Below are positions 56,174 to 64,000 of a DNA stretch of 64,000 bases, in pieces; the stretch's first letter is position 1, and each line of letters starts with the position of its first letter. Origin of the DNA: Corynebacterium kroppenstedtii (lineage in GTDB: Bacteria; Actinomycetota; Actinomycetes; Mycobacteriales; Mycobacteriaceae); the NCBI RefSeq assembly GCF_003243515.1, contig NZ_QFRA01000003.1, positions 124,001 through 188,000 of the forward strand. The letters are read 5' to 3'. The translations under genes and the position numbers were made by a program. Below the pieces are notes generated by a model. That model was given only the letters and a program-made list of their open reading frames with translations. It was not told the origin of the DNA and searched no databases.

Positions 56174-56476
56174 ATGGAAAGTGTGACAGTCCACGACATT
56201 CCCGACGGCGCGCAGTTCGTCGACGTCCGCGAGGCAGATGAATATGCCGACGGCCATGCCGCGGGTGCTATCAACATTCCGCTCAGCGAATTAATGGGTC
56301 GCTACCAAGAACTGGACTTCGATCAACCGGCGTACATTATCTGTCTCTCCGGAGGACGGTCTACCCGGGCCTGCCAATTCCTGGAGCAAAATGGCCTCGA
56401 CGTCATCAACGTGAAGGACGGCACCTTGGCCTGGCGCGAAGCTAATCTCCCCATGGAAACGGGAGCCGGCGACTAA
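56174..56476 (+). CDS. Rhodanese-domain protein (thiosulfate sulfurtransferase-like)
   Basis: 100 residues, single rhodanese domain. DIPDGAQFVDVREADEYADG opens it, and the active-site loop is ICLSGGRSTRA, with a Cys as nucleophile. Such small proteins carry persulfide sulfur. AAGGAG precedes the ATG at 56174. It stands alone between the secreted protein and the MarR gene; the partner is unknown. Confidence 0.92.
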   Translation: MESVTVHDIPDGAQFVDVREADEYADGHAAGAINIPLSELMGRYQELDFDQPAYIICLSGGRSTRACQFLEQNGLDVINVKDGTLAWREANLPMETGAGD

Positions 56477-56709
56477 GCTTCGGCGACGACTAGGCCCGCA
56501 CCAGGTTCCGGCAACTCTCGTAAACCTCGGTTGAGCACGACAAACTCAGTGGAGTTGCGCGCGCCGCCGGGGTTTTTCGTCGTCAATAATCGCCATTGAA
56601 TAACTACGCTACCGTAACCAATACGCAATGGTCGAAGACGATAACGACATCATTTTTGTGGGAAATATCAATTGTTTTTAATGCCCCACTTTCGGCTAAG
56701 ATCAGCAAT

Positions 56710-57252
56710 ATGGCGAAGTCGAGCAAGAAAAAGAAATCTGGTCATAAGCCAGATAAATCAAATAAGGATGAGAATAAGGCTGCCCAAGGTGCAACCGATG
56801 GCACCGAAACCGCGCCAGCTACCCTCACCTCGGAAGTCGAGGACTCGCTTTTTTACCAGGTGTACCAACTGAACAAGATGTTCAGAGAGGTTGCCGATAA
56901 CACCCTCAATGAATTCGAACTCTCTCAACGCGCGTACTGGCTTCTCGAATGTGTCCGACGCGACAAGGGCTATTCCCAAAGTGAGCTCGGAGAACTCCTC
57001 GGCGTTGACCGTTCCGACATGGTCCGCCTCATCGACTCATTAGAGGAAGACAACCTGCTCCAGCGGGTACGCTCTACAGAAGACCGTCGAAAACAACTTA
57101 TTACGATTACGCCAGATGGTATTACTGTTCGACACAAGATTCGTCACGCGCTGACCGACGCCGAAAATGATCTGCTCGACGAACTCAACGACAAGCAGAG
57201 CAACCGCTTACGGAAATACACCAGCAAGCTAACCACGGGAGTGTCATTGTGA
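56710..57252 (+). CDS. MarR-family transcriptional regulator
   Basis: 180 residues from ATG 56710. The first 50 residues are Lys/Asp-rich and disordered (MAKSSKKKKSGHKPDKSNKD). A winged helix-turn-helix follows: ELSQRAYWLLECVRRDKGYS, QSELGELLGVDRSDMVRLID, and the wing STEDRRKQLITITPDG. The frame is open to 56596, but those residues are not typical. The stop overlaps the start of the next gene (GTGA), so regulator and adenylation-like protein are translationally linked. Confidence 0.9.
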   Translation: MAKSSKKKKSGHKPDKSNKDENKAAQGATDGTETAPATLTSEVEDSLFYQVYQLNKMFREVADNTLNEFELSQRAYWLLECVRRDKGYSQSELGELLGVDRSDMVRLIDSLEEDNLLQRVRSTEDRRKQLITITPDGITVRHKIRHALTDAENDLLDELNDKQSNRLRKYTSKLTTGVSL

Positions 57253-59123
57253 ATTCGCGGAGAGTGTTGGGAAACCATTCGCTCGCTTCACAACCCCACA
57301 CTCTCACGCGGATTTTTGCTGATCAGGCCGACGCCACCCCTGACGCCCTCGCCATCGACACGGGCACTCAAACCATCACATACGCTCGCCTCTCGCAGCG
57401 GTACCACGAGATTGCCGACGAACTACGCGCTGTTGCTGGACGCGGCGACCGCGTCGGCATCGCCATTGCCGACCCTATCGAGTACTACGCCGCCCTCCTT
57501 GCGACCATGTCTATCGGTGCAGCGTATGTTCCTGTTTCGGCGGGTTCGGCAGACGGCCAGGGACGCCAGGACGCCGGCCAACCCATCACGGAATCATCTG
57601 CGGACCACACCGCCCACGATTCACTGAACTCGCGGGACTCGAGCACCCGCCGCTCAGACGCTGGGAATAATGGAACGCAGCAATCTCCGGGACGCTCTGG
57701 AAAGGCATGCGGCGGAACGGTCCCCTACTCAGCGTTGACCTCACGTCCGCGCGCCATCCCTCGGTCACCTGAACCAGCCTCCGGATATTCACTCGCTGAG
57801 GTGAGCGCCGGGCTCCGCCTGACCGCCGCTGTAACAGACTCGGACGTCCAATCCCTGCGGCCGGCAACACGCAAGGCCCACAAGCCATCACCCTCCGACG
57901 CCGCCGCCGTGTTCTTCGGCCGTCGATCATTGGTGCTCCCCCATCGTTGCGCCACCGCCGGAATCAGCGCGGAAACACACCTCTTTGTTCCCGACGACCC
58001 CATCGGCGCAGGCGACCGCGTCGGCACGATAGCGTCACACACGGATCCACGCAGCGTCGAGGAAGTGTGGCTGGCATGGTCCACGGGCGCGTGCCTCGTG
58101 CCCTACACGAATGACGCTGCACACGGGTCCGCCCCGACGACCATTGATCGGTGGATCGCAGACCGCAGTATCTCTGTCATTTCGACGACGCCGAGCGACG
58201 TGTTGTCCTGGCACACCAACCCCACCGCGCTCCGCCTCCTCATCCTGGGCGGCGAACCCTGCCCGGCCGACATCACGCACGTCATGGCCGGGCGCGAAGT
58301 GTGGAATACGTACCGCACTGAAGCGACCGGAGTCACGTCGGCAGCCAAAATAACCCCGGAGACTCCCCTGTCGCTCATGGGACAGCCGCTGGCCGGGTGG
58401 GAAGCGACCGTCATCGACGAAGTGGGGCACCCCGTCGAGCCCGGACGGGCCGGCGAACTTGTCATCAGCGGCGTGGGGCTCGTCCAATACTTCGACCTCA
58501 TCCACGATGCGGAGACCTTCGCGCCCGTCTCGCAATTCGGGTGGAACCGCGCGTACAGGACCGGTGACCTCGTCACCGTTGGCGATGATGGGTTGCACTT
58601 CGTGCGGCACATCGACGAGCAGGCTCGCATCAGTGGGCACCGCGTGGATCTCATCCATGTCGACGCTGTTCTCCACGATCTTCCGGGTGCCGATGACACC
58701 ACCGCGGCGCTCACTACGTCGACGCACGGGCCGAAGCTGCTGGGTTACGTCCAGAGCAAGAGCCTGACGGAAAAATCGGCGCAAACGTATCTTGCCCGGC
58801 GGGTTCCGCGCGCGTTGATCCCATCTATTCACGTCGTGAATGCGCTACCCCACCAGCCGGAGACCTCTCATCAGCCGACGTCATCTGGGCAAACGCCTTC
58901 TGAGCATGAGTCGCAGAACTCCAACCAGAGGGCCGCCGATACGGCGACGCCAACTCCGTCGACACGCGATACATCGACACCCGCACCCACGCCTCCACAG
59001 CAAAGCTCCACTACTGCTATTGTGCCGGCTACACGAAGCTCGTCGTCGCAACGAAAAATGAGCTTCCGCGGTAGATGGCGGAAGCTCATGGCAACGATCG
59101 GTCGCTGGTTCAGAGGGAACTAA
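57249..59123 (+). CDS. AMP-binding (NRPS adenylation-like) protein, probable pseudoenzyme
   Basis: 624 residues. The N-terminus (residues 15-100: RIFADQADATPDALAIDTGT, TYARLSQRYHEIADELR, GAAYVPVSAGS) and C-terminal half (LILGGEP 331-337; NTYRTEATG 353-361; YRTGDLV 436-442; DEQARISGHRVDL 456-468) match NRPS adenylation domains. The P-loop motif (S/T-G-rich, PKG) is missing; in its place is PSDAAAVFFGRRSLVLPHR (214-232) after about 100 low-complexity residues. No C-terminal catalytic Lys motif (NGKxxR type) is seen, and there is no carrier or condensation domain. The end is a basic helix (SFRGRWRKLMATIGRWFRGN). Activity is doubtful. Confidence 0.75.
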   Translation: MNSRRVLGNHSLASQPHTLTRIFADQADATPDALAIDTGTQTITYARLSQRYHEIADELRAVAGRGDRVGIAIADPIEYYAALLATMSIGAAYVPVSAGSADGQGRQDAGQPITESSADHTAHDSLNSRDSSTRRSDAGNNGTQQSPGRSGKACGGTVPYSALTSRPRAIPRSPEPASGYSLAEVSAGLRLTAAVTDSDVQSLRPATRKAHKPSPSDAAAVFFGRRSLVLPHRCATAGISAETHLFVPDDPIGAGDRVGTIASHTDPRSVEEVWLAWSTGACLVPYTNDAAHGSAPTTIDRWIADRSISVISTTPSDVLSWHTNPTALRLLILGGEPCPADITHVMAGREVWNTYRTEATGVTSAAKITPETPLSLMGQPLAGWEATVIDEVGHPVEPGRAGELVISGVGLVQYFDLIHDAETFAPVSQFGWNRAYRTGDLVTVGDDGLHFVRHIDEQARISGHRVDLIHVDAVLHDLPGADDTTAALTTSTHGPKLLGYVQSKSLTEKSAQTYLARRVPRALIPSIHVVNALPHQPETSHQPTSSGQTPSEHESQNSNQRAADTATPTPSTRDTSTPAPTPPQQSSTTAIVPATRSSSSQRKMSFRGRWRKLMATIGRWFRGN

Positions 59124-59147
59124 TCAACAGAAACTCATCACCGGGGA

Positions 59148-60107
59148 CTAATCACCGATTTGGTCGCGGCCGCGCTTGGCAATCTTCGGATCGGGCTGGC
59201 CGACAATATCGTAGTCCTTATCCGTGTACTCAAACTTCGAGAGCACATAGCGCATCGCGTTAATACGTGCGCGCTTCTTGTCATTGGATTTAATCGTGAT
59301 CCACGGGGACTCGTTGGTGTCCGTGTAGCGGAACTGCTCTTCCTTGGCCCGCGTGTAATCATCCCACTTATCCAGGGATGCCAAGTCCATTGGTGAGAGC
59401 TTCCACTGCCGCACAGGGTCGACCTGGCGGATAGCAAAGCGCGTTCGCTGCTCTTTCTGCGTCACCGAAAACCACAGCTTGGTCAAGCTAATTCCGGACC
59501 CCATAATCATGTTTTCCAGCATAGGGACCTCGCGCAGGAACTCCGCATGCTGCGATTCAGTACAGAATCCCATCACGCGCTCGACACCGGACCTGTTGTA
59601 CCAGGAGCGGTCGAAGAACACGATTTCGCCGGCTGCGGGATAGTGCTCGATGTAGCGCTGGAAATACCAGGACGTGGATTCACGCGGCGAAGGTTTTTCC
59701 AAAGCGACGGTCCGCGCACCACGGGGATTCAAGTGCTCATTGAATCGCTTGATCGTGCCGCCCTTACCTGCGGCGTCACGCCCCTCGAAAAGAATGATGT
59801 GCTTTTGGCCCGTATCTTTCGTCCAGTTCTGCCATTTCAGCAGCTCGATCTGAAGGGCACGCTTAATATGCTCGTATTCCTTACGAGTCATGCGCTCGTC
59901 GTAGGGGTAGTTTTCACGCCATGTATCTACACGATGCCCATCGGGGGTAATGAGTACTGGGTCATCTTCATCGGAGTCATCGACGATATAGCCTTCGGTA
60001 TCGGCAAGGTCGATGACGGGGAACTCCTCATCGTTTGAGGTTTTTCCCTCCTTGGACCCCGCCTTGGCGCTAATGGTGTCCTTTTTCCGATCGTCTTCAT
60101 CAGCCAT
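59148..60107 (-). CDS. ppk2: Polyphosphate kinase 2
   Basis: Transfers phosphate between polyphosphate and nucleoside diphosphates. 319 residues from ATG 60107. Walker A is GRDAAGKGGT (109-118), Walker B is FFDRSWYNR (164-172), with the lid region PRESTSWYFQRYIEHYP between. C. glutamicum has PPK2 enzymes of this type. The first 60 residues are acidic and variable. Frames upstream to 60149 add 14 unlikely residues. It faces the adenylation-like gene convergently. Confidence 0.95.
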   Translation of the reverse strand: MADEDDRKKDTISAKAGSKEGKTSNDEEFPVIDLADTEGYIVDDSDEDDPVLITPDGHRVDTWRENYPYDERMTRKEYEHIKRALQIELLKWQNWTKDTGQKHIILFEGRDAAGKGGTIKRFNEHLNPRGARTVALEKPSPRESTSWYFQRYIEHYPAAGEIVFFDRSWYNRSGVERVMGFCTESQHAEFLREVPMLENMIMGSGISLTKLWFSVTQKEQRTRFAIRQVDPVRQWKLSPMDLASLDKWDDYTRAKEEQFRYTDTNESPWITIKSNDKKRARINAMRYVLSKFEYTDKDYDIVGQPDPKIAKRGRDQIGD

Positions 60108-60248
60108 ATTCAAAAGTCTAGGACGAACGGGCGTTGAACCGGACATCAACTAAGCAGGTCGGGGGTTAATGTGGGGGTTATTTCCCCCCACTCCACCGTG
60201 ATCCGGCAAGAATCACCACAGGAAAACGACCCGAAACCCGGGGGTGAA

Positions 60249-60292
60249 GGAGCAAAAAGAAAACAGACCGTTCCACTGTCGGAACGGTCTGT
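60249..60292 (-). terminator. Rho-independent terminator of groEL2
   Basis: ACAGACCGTTCC (60263-60274) and GGAACGGTCTGT (60281-60292) form a perfect 12-bp stem with a six-base loop. On the minus strand it is followed by TTTTCTTTTTGC, the T-run expected for a terminator of the groEL gene. Confidence 0.9.
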
Positions 60293-60387
60293 CAGTGCTT
60301 ATCATGCCTCACAGCATTGGTCGCACGGTCATTAGCATCACGGTAGAAAACCAGGGGCCAATAACCCAGATTTTTATCTGGTTCTGA

Positions 60388-62031
60388 TTAGAACCCGCCC
60401 ATGCCAGCCATGTCATCGGCACCCGGTGCAGCCGGAGCAGCAGGCTCAGGCTTATCCGCGACGACGGCCTCCGTCGTCAAGAATAGGGATGCGATGGAGG
60501 ATGCGTTCTGCAGTGCGGAACGTGTGACCTTCACCGGATCGTTGATTCCGGCGTCCATCAGGTTGACGTACTCGCCTGTGGCTGCGTTCAGGCCGAAGCC
60601 TTCGTCGAGGTTAGCAACCTTGTCTGCAACCACACCGGGCTCGAAACCAGCGTTGAGAGCGATCTGCTTCAACGGAGCTTCCAAGGCAGCACGGAGGATG
60701 CGAACACCGATGGCCTCGTCGCCAGTGAATCCAAGGTCATCATCCAAGACGGAGGATGCCTGCAGCAGTGCAGATCCACCACCAGCAACAATGCCTTCCT
60801 CGGCAGCAGCCTTAGCGTTACGCACAGCGTCCTCGATGCGGTGCTTACGCTCCTTCAGCTCAACCTCGGTTGCGGCACCAACTTTCAGTACAGCAACGCC
60901 GCCGGCCAACTTGGCCAAACGCTCCTGGAGTTTCTCGCGGTCATAGTCCGAGTCGGAGTTCTCGATCTCTGCACGGATCTGCTTGACGCGGCCTTCGATC
61001 TGATCGGAGGAGCCAGCCCCCTCAACGATCGTGGTCTCATCCTTCGTGACGACAACCTTGCGGGCACGGCCCAGCATCGAGAGCTCGGCATTCTCCAAGG
61101 TGAGGCCAACTTCTTCGGAAATAACCTGGCCACCGGTCAGAATGGCGATATCCTGCAGCTGAGCCTTGCGGCGGTCACCGAAGCCCGGAGCCTTAACGGC
61201 AACAGATTTGAACGTTCCACGAATCTTGTTAACAACAAGGGTGGAGAGAGCCTCGCCCTCAACGTCTTCAGCGACGATCAGCAACGGCTTGCCGGACTGC
61301 ATGACTTTTTCAAGCAACGGGAGAAGGTCTTTCACATTCCCGATCTTGGAGGACACGAGCAGGATGTAGGGATCCTCAAGAACGGCTTCCTGGCGCTCCA
61401 TGTCGGTAGCGAAGTAGCCGGAAATGTAGCCCTTGTCGAAGCGCATACCTTCGGTAACTTCGAGGTCAACACCAAAGGTGTTGGACTCTTCAACGGTAAT
61501 AACGCCGTCTTTGTTGAGTTTGCCGTCGCCCACCTTATACATGGCTTTGGCGATCAGCTCACCAATGGTCTGGTCGGCGGCAGAAATGCCAGCAGTTGCG
61601 GCGATTTCTTCCTCAGTTTCGATATCCTTAGCGGAATCCAGCAGCTGCTTGGCCACAGCCTTGGTAGCAGCCTGGATACCGCGCTTAATGCCCATCGGGT
61701 TGGAACCCGCAGCGACGTTGCGCAGCCCCTCACGGACTAGCGACTGTGCCAGAACAGTGGCTGTCGTAGTGCCGTCGCCGGCGACGTCGTCGGTCTTCTT
61801 CGCAACCTCTTTAACGAGCTCCGCACCGATCTTTTCGTACGGATCCTCAAGCTCGATTTCGCGGGCGATCGTCACACCATCGTTGGTGATCGTGGGAGCG
61901 CCCCACTTCTTCTCTAGGACGACGTTGCGGCCCTTTGGCCCTAACGTCACCTTAACTGCATCAGCAAGGGAGTTGAGTCCCTTTTCCAATCCGCGGCGAG
62001 CTTCCTCGTCGAAAGCAATGATCTTGGCCAT
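60388..62031 (-). CDS. groEL2: Chaperonin GroEL (stand-alone copy)
   Basis: 60-kDa chaperonin subunit, 547 residues, cytoplasmic folding cage. MAKIIAFDEEARRGLEKGLN, LGPKGRNVVLEKKWGAP, AGDGTTTATVLAQ and the GG-M-rich end (DDMAGMGGF) are characteristic. No groES is adjacent, as for GroEL2 of corynebacteria and mycobacteria. Heat control by HrcA is suggested by the CIRCE element 125 bp upstream. Long antisense frames in this gene are artefacts. Confidence 0.98.
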   Translation of the reverse strand: MAKIIAFDEEARRGLEKGLNSLADAVKVTLGPKGRNVVLEKKWGAPTITNDGVTIAREIELEDPYEKIGAELVKEVAKKTDDVAGDGTTTATVLAQSLVREGLRNVAAGSNPMGIKRGIQAATKAVAKQLLDSAKDIETEEEIAATAGISAADQTIGELIAKAMYKVGDGKLNKDGVITVEESNTFGVDLEVTEGMRFDKGYISGYFATDMERQEAVLEDPYILLVSSKIGNVKDLLPLLEKVMQSGKPLLIVAEDVEGEALSTLVVNKIRGTFKSVAVKAPGFGDRRKAQLQDIAILTGGQVISEEVGLTLENAELSMLGRARKVVVTKDETTIVEGAGSSDQIEGRVKQIRAEIENSDSDYDREKLQERLAKLAGGVAVLKVGAATEVELKERKHRIEDAVRNAKAAAEEGIVAGGGSALLQASSVLDDDLGFTGDEAIGVRILRAALEAPLKQIALNAGFEPGVVADKVANLDEGFGLNAATGEYVNLMDAGINDPVKVTRSALQNASSIASLFLTTEAVVADKPEPAAPAAPGADDMAGMGGF

Positions 62032-62155
62032 GAGGCTTTCCGATCCTCCGTTTATGTTGACGACACACGATCCAGCAGTGGCGCCCGCGACGGCACGAGA
62101 AATAGGTGTCTTCTATTTCTCTCACCACAGCCGGTGAACATTTGTTGTAACTCAC

Positions 62156-62181
62156 TAGCACTCACGGTCCCGGAGTGCTAA
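62156..62181 (-). promoter_or_regulatory. CIRCE element (HrcA operator) upstream of groEL2
   Basis: TAGCACTC-N9-GAGTGCTAA matches the CIRCE consensus TTAGCACTC-N9-GAGTGCTAA apart from one outer base. It lies 125 bp before the groEL2 start. Confidence 0.92.
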
Positions 62182-62320
62182 CTCTTGTTTAGCAGTCTCG
62201 AGCTTAGAGTGCAAGGTTTCTGGTTGAAGTGATTGAAATGGTGCGCCACGCTTCACGCCGACGCTAACTGCACCGCAGTCTGACGCTCCCCCTCCCCTCG
62301 AGGGCGCTACCCTAGGGAGC

Positions 62321-63763
62321 ATGACTCACGACGCTACAGACAGCAAAGACACACACTCGACGGATACGACGAGCATCTACTCCCCCGAGGAAGCCACCCG
62401 CTACGTCACCTCACGAATGGACGACGTTCGCTCGTGGTTAACCGAGCTCGTGGGCTATGCCTCTGTCCACGACTTCGCCGGCCTCGAGGAGGAAACAACC
62501 CGCGCCGCTAACTGGGTAGTCGACGCGTTTACGGCGGCCGGCATCCCCGTCGAAAAGCACAAGACTGCCGACGGTTCCACTGCCGTGATTGGCTTACGCC
62601 AGCCCAGCGACGGTATGCCCACCGTCATGCTGTACTCGCATTATGACGTCCAGCCGGCCACGGATACCGACGCGTGGGATTCCGACCCATGGACGCTCAC
62701 CGAGCGCAATGGGCGGTGGTACGGGCGCGGCACCGCGGATTGCAAGGGCAATGTTGTGATGCACCTCGCCGCGCTACACGGACTCAAGGCGTGGGAAGAA
62801 TTGCACCCGGAGGCGCCGAAGCTCGGCATCCGCGTTGTCGTCGAAGGCTCCGAAGAGCGCGGCGGCGCCGGATTAGACGCACTATTAGAGGAGCGCCCCG
62901 AACTTTTCTCTGCCGACGACATCTTGATCGCCGATTCCGGTTCCGATCGTGTTGGCGAACCCGCGCTGTGCACGTCGTTACGCGGCAGCGCAGGGGTAAA
63001 AGTTACCTTGCAAACGCTGGAAGGGCCTGTTCACTCGGGGCAATTCGGCGGAGCTGCGCCCGATGCCCTTCTGGCGATGATCCATCTTCTCGGCACGCTG
63101 CACGATGAGAATGGCCTGCTCACCGTCGGCGGTTTGGATACTTCAGGCCATTGGGACGGTAACCAATCCGACCCAGAGAATTTCCGTAAAGATGCGTCTG
63201 TACTGGAGGGTGTCGAGCTGTATGGGGCCGCCGGCACCACGCATGGCGACGGCCCCAGCGTGACAGACCTCACCGTCGCGCAGCCAGCCATTACAGTTAC
63301 GGCTTTGGACGCGGTTCCCACTAAGGACGTCATCAACGCTGTGCCGGCCACCTGTGCTGCTGTGTTGAACCTGCGTGTGCCCTCGACCATGGATCCCGTT
63401 GAGGCGCAAGACAAACTCGTCAAACACTTGGAAAACCACGTCCCGTGGGGCACGCATATCACCATCGAGCGCGAGTCGATCGGCGAGCCTTTCCGCGCCG
63501 ACACTTCGGGGCCACTTCACGCCACTCTCGGCCAAGCCATGACCGACGCATTCCAGACGGATGTCGTGTACAACGCCTCTGGCGGATCGATCCCGCTCTG
63601 CGCGGGTCTACTCAAGGCGAATCCCAACGCTGAGCTCGCACTCTTCGGCGTTGAGGAACCCGAAGCACGCATTCACAGCGCTAACGAGTCGGTCGATCCG
63701 TCCGAAATCAAGCACTTCGCCATCGCGGAACTGCTCTTCCTAGCGCGATTCGGAAGGAATTAA
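62321..63763 (+). CDS. M20-family dipeptidase
   Basis: Zinc or manganese peptidase, 480 residues, cytosolic. Metal ligands are visible: H107 in LYSHYDVQP, D140 in GRGTADCKGN, and E178-E179 in VVEGSEERGG. The dimerisation-domain motif GPVHSGQFGGAAPD and the end GVEEPEARIHSANESVD fit the peptidase M20A subgroup. The ATG follows AGGGAG. It is transcribed divergently from groEL2. Confidence 0.93.
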   Translation: MTHDATDSKDTHSTDTTSIYSPEEATRYVTSRMDDVRSWLTELVGYASVHDFAGLEEETTRAANWVVDAFTAAGIPVEKHKTADGSTAVIGLRQPSDGMPTVMLYSHYDVQPATDTDAWDSDPWTLTERNGRWYGRGTADCKGNVVMHLAALHGLKAWEELHPEAPKLGIRVVVEGSEERGGAGLDALLEERPELFSADDILIADSGSDRVGEPALCTSLRGSAGVKVTLQTLEGPVHSGQFGGAAPDALLAMIHLLGTLHDENGLLTVGGLDTSGHWDGNQSDPENFRKDASVLEGVELYGAAGTTHGDGPSVTDLTVAQPAITVTALDAVPTKDVINAVPATCAAVLNLRVPSTMDPVEAQDKLVKHLENHVPWGTHITIERESIGEPFRADTSGPLHATLGQAMTDAFQTDVVYNASGGSIPLCAGLLKANPNAELALFGVEEPEARIHSANESVDPSEIKHFAIAELLFLARFGRN

Positions 63764-64000
63764 CCGGTTCGGGAGGAACTAGCCCCCACCCCTTCCTATA
63801 CCCCCACTATAACCCCCTCAAGCAGATGTTCCACATTCCGAGAATCAGCATGTTCAGGGGGTATTTTTAAGCTCTATTTCTTCAGCCACAGCTCAAGCGG
63901 CGCATCATTTTACCCCCCCCGACCTACAACCGTGTATCCGAACCATGTTGCGTGGGTCACACGACGTCGATACAGTTGCCACCATGCTTAAGGCGAACCT
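63764..64000. other. Right-hand end: possible terminator and unknown next gene
   Basis: ACCCCCT (63812-63818) and AGGGGGT (63856-63862), the latter followed by ATTTTTAA, may form a loose terminator for the dipeptidase gene. An ATG at 63984 near the edge could start a gene, but only five codons are visible and no ribosome site precedes it. Confidence 0.35.

Noticed and set aside
60841..61740. 299-codon plus-strand frame inside groEL2
   Set aside because: Antisense shadow of GroEL with no protein features.

Overview
The window is a stretch of a Corynebacterium chromosome (Actinobacteria). The supporting signs are a single-chain 738-residue NADP isocitrate dehydrogenase, a metY-metX pair, trpS next to a BrkB/YihY membrane protein, folD followed by a small membrane protein, the long block dacB-tilS-hpt-ftsH-folE-folP-folBK-DUF3180-DUF6779-panC-lysS, a PPK2 kinase, and a stand-alone groEL2 ending in a Gly-Met-rich tail behind a CIRCE element. 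Base composition looks like the middle to upper 50s % GC. That, plus two acyl-CoA dehydrogenases next to lysS, would suit a lipophilic species of the C. kroppenstedtii kind, but nothing here proves the species.

Layout. 1-8.1 kb: BrkB-like protein, trpS, xth, a large MFS exporter with a repetitive basic N-terminus, ltrA-like, mpg, and a frameshifted YhgE-like membrane protein. 8.3-13.5 kb: a TetR regulator divergent from that membrane gene, icd and aspA. 13.5-16.1 kb: decayed coding sequence and the first copy of an intergenic palindromic repeat. 16.1-19.4 kb: metY and metX, then the second repeat copy. 19.4-27.7 kb: PRC-barrel stress protein, a DtxR/MntR-type regulator divergent from a manganese-type ABC transporter, glutaminase with a frameshifted STAS tail, GNAT, a DUF3017-like protein, folD. 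28-33.2 kb: accessory region with a secreted metzincin, a secreted N-formylglutamate-amidohydrolase-like protein, a dead IS110 element, a nonsense-interrupted Cys-rich bacteriocin-like gene with a 34-codon companion, and an integrase remnant. 33.2-49.8 kb: acyl-CoA dehydrogenases, then the lysS-to-dacB minus-strand block (lysine tRNA charging, pantothenate, folate, protein quality control, purine salvage, tRNA modification, cell wall). 49.9-64 kb: ppa, a ugpAEBC-type transporter with PHO-box-like repeats, a secreted Ig-like protein, rhodanese, a MarR regulator coupled to a probable adenylation pseudoenzyme, ppk2, groEL2 and an M20 dipeptidase.

Themes. Phosphate handling recurs (ppa, ppk2, ugp). 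Sulfur assimilation (metY/metX) carries a McbR-like box. The folate genes form a tight set with ATGA/TAATG-type overlaps.

The most interesting points are the bacteriocin-like locus at 32.2-32.9 kb, the four-motif palindromic repeat flanking metYX, and a set of single-base frameshifts, all of the same sign and beside homopolymers, that break otherwise normal genes. No tRNA, rRNA or CRISPR was seen.
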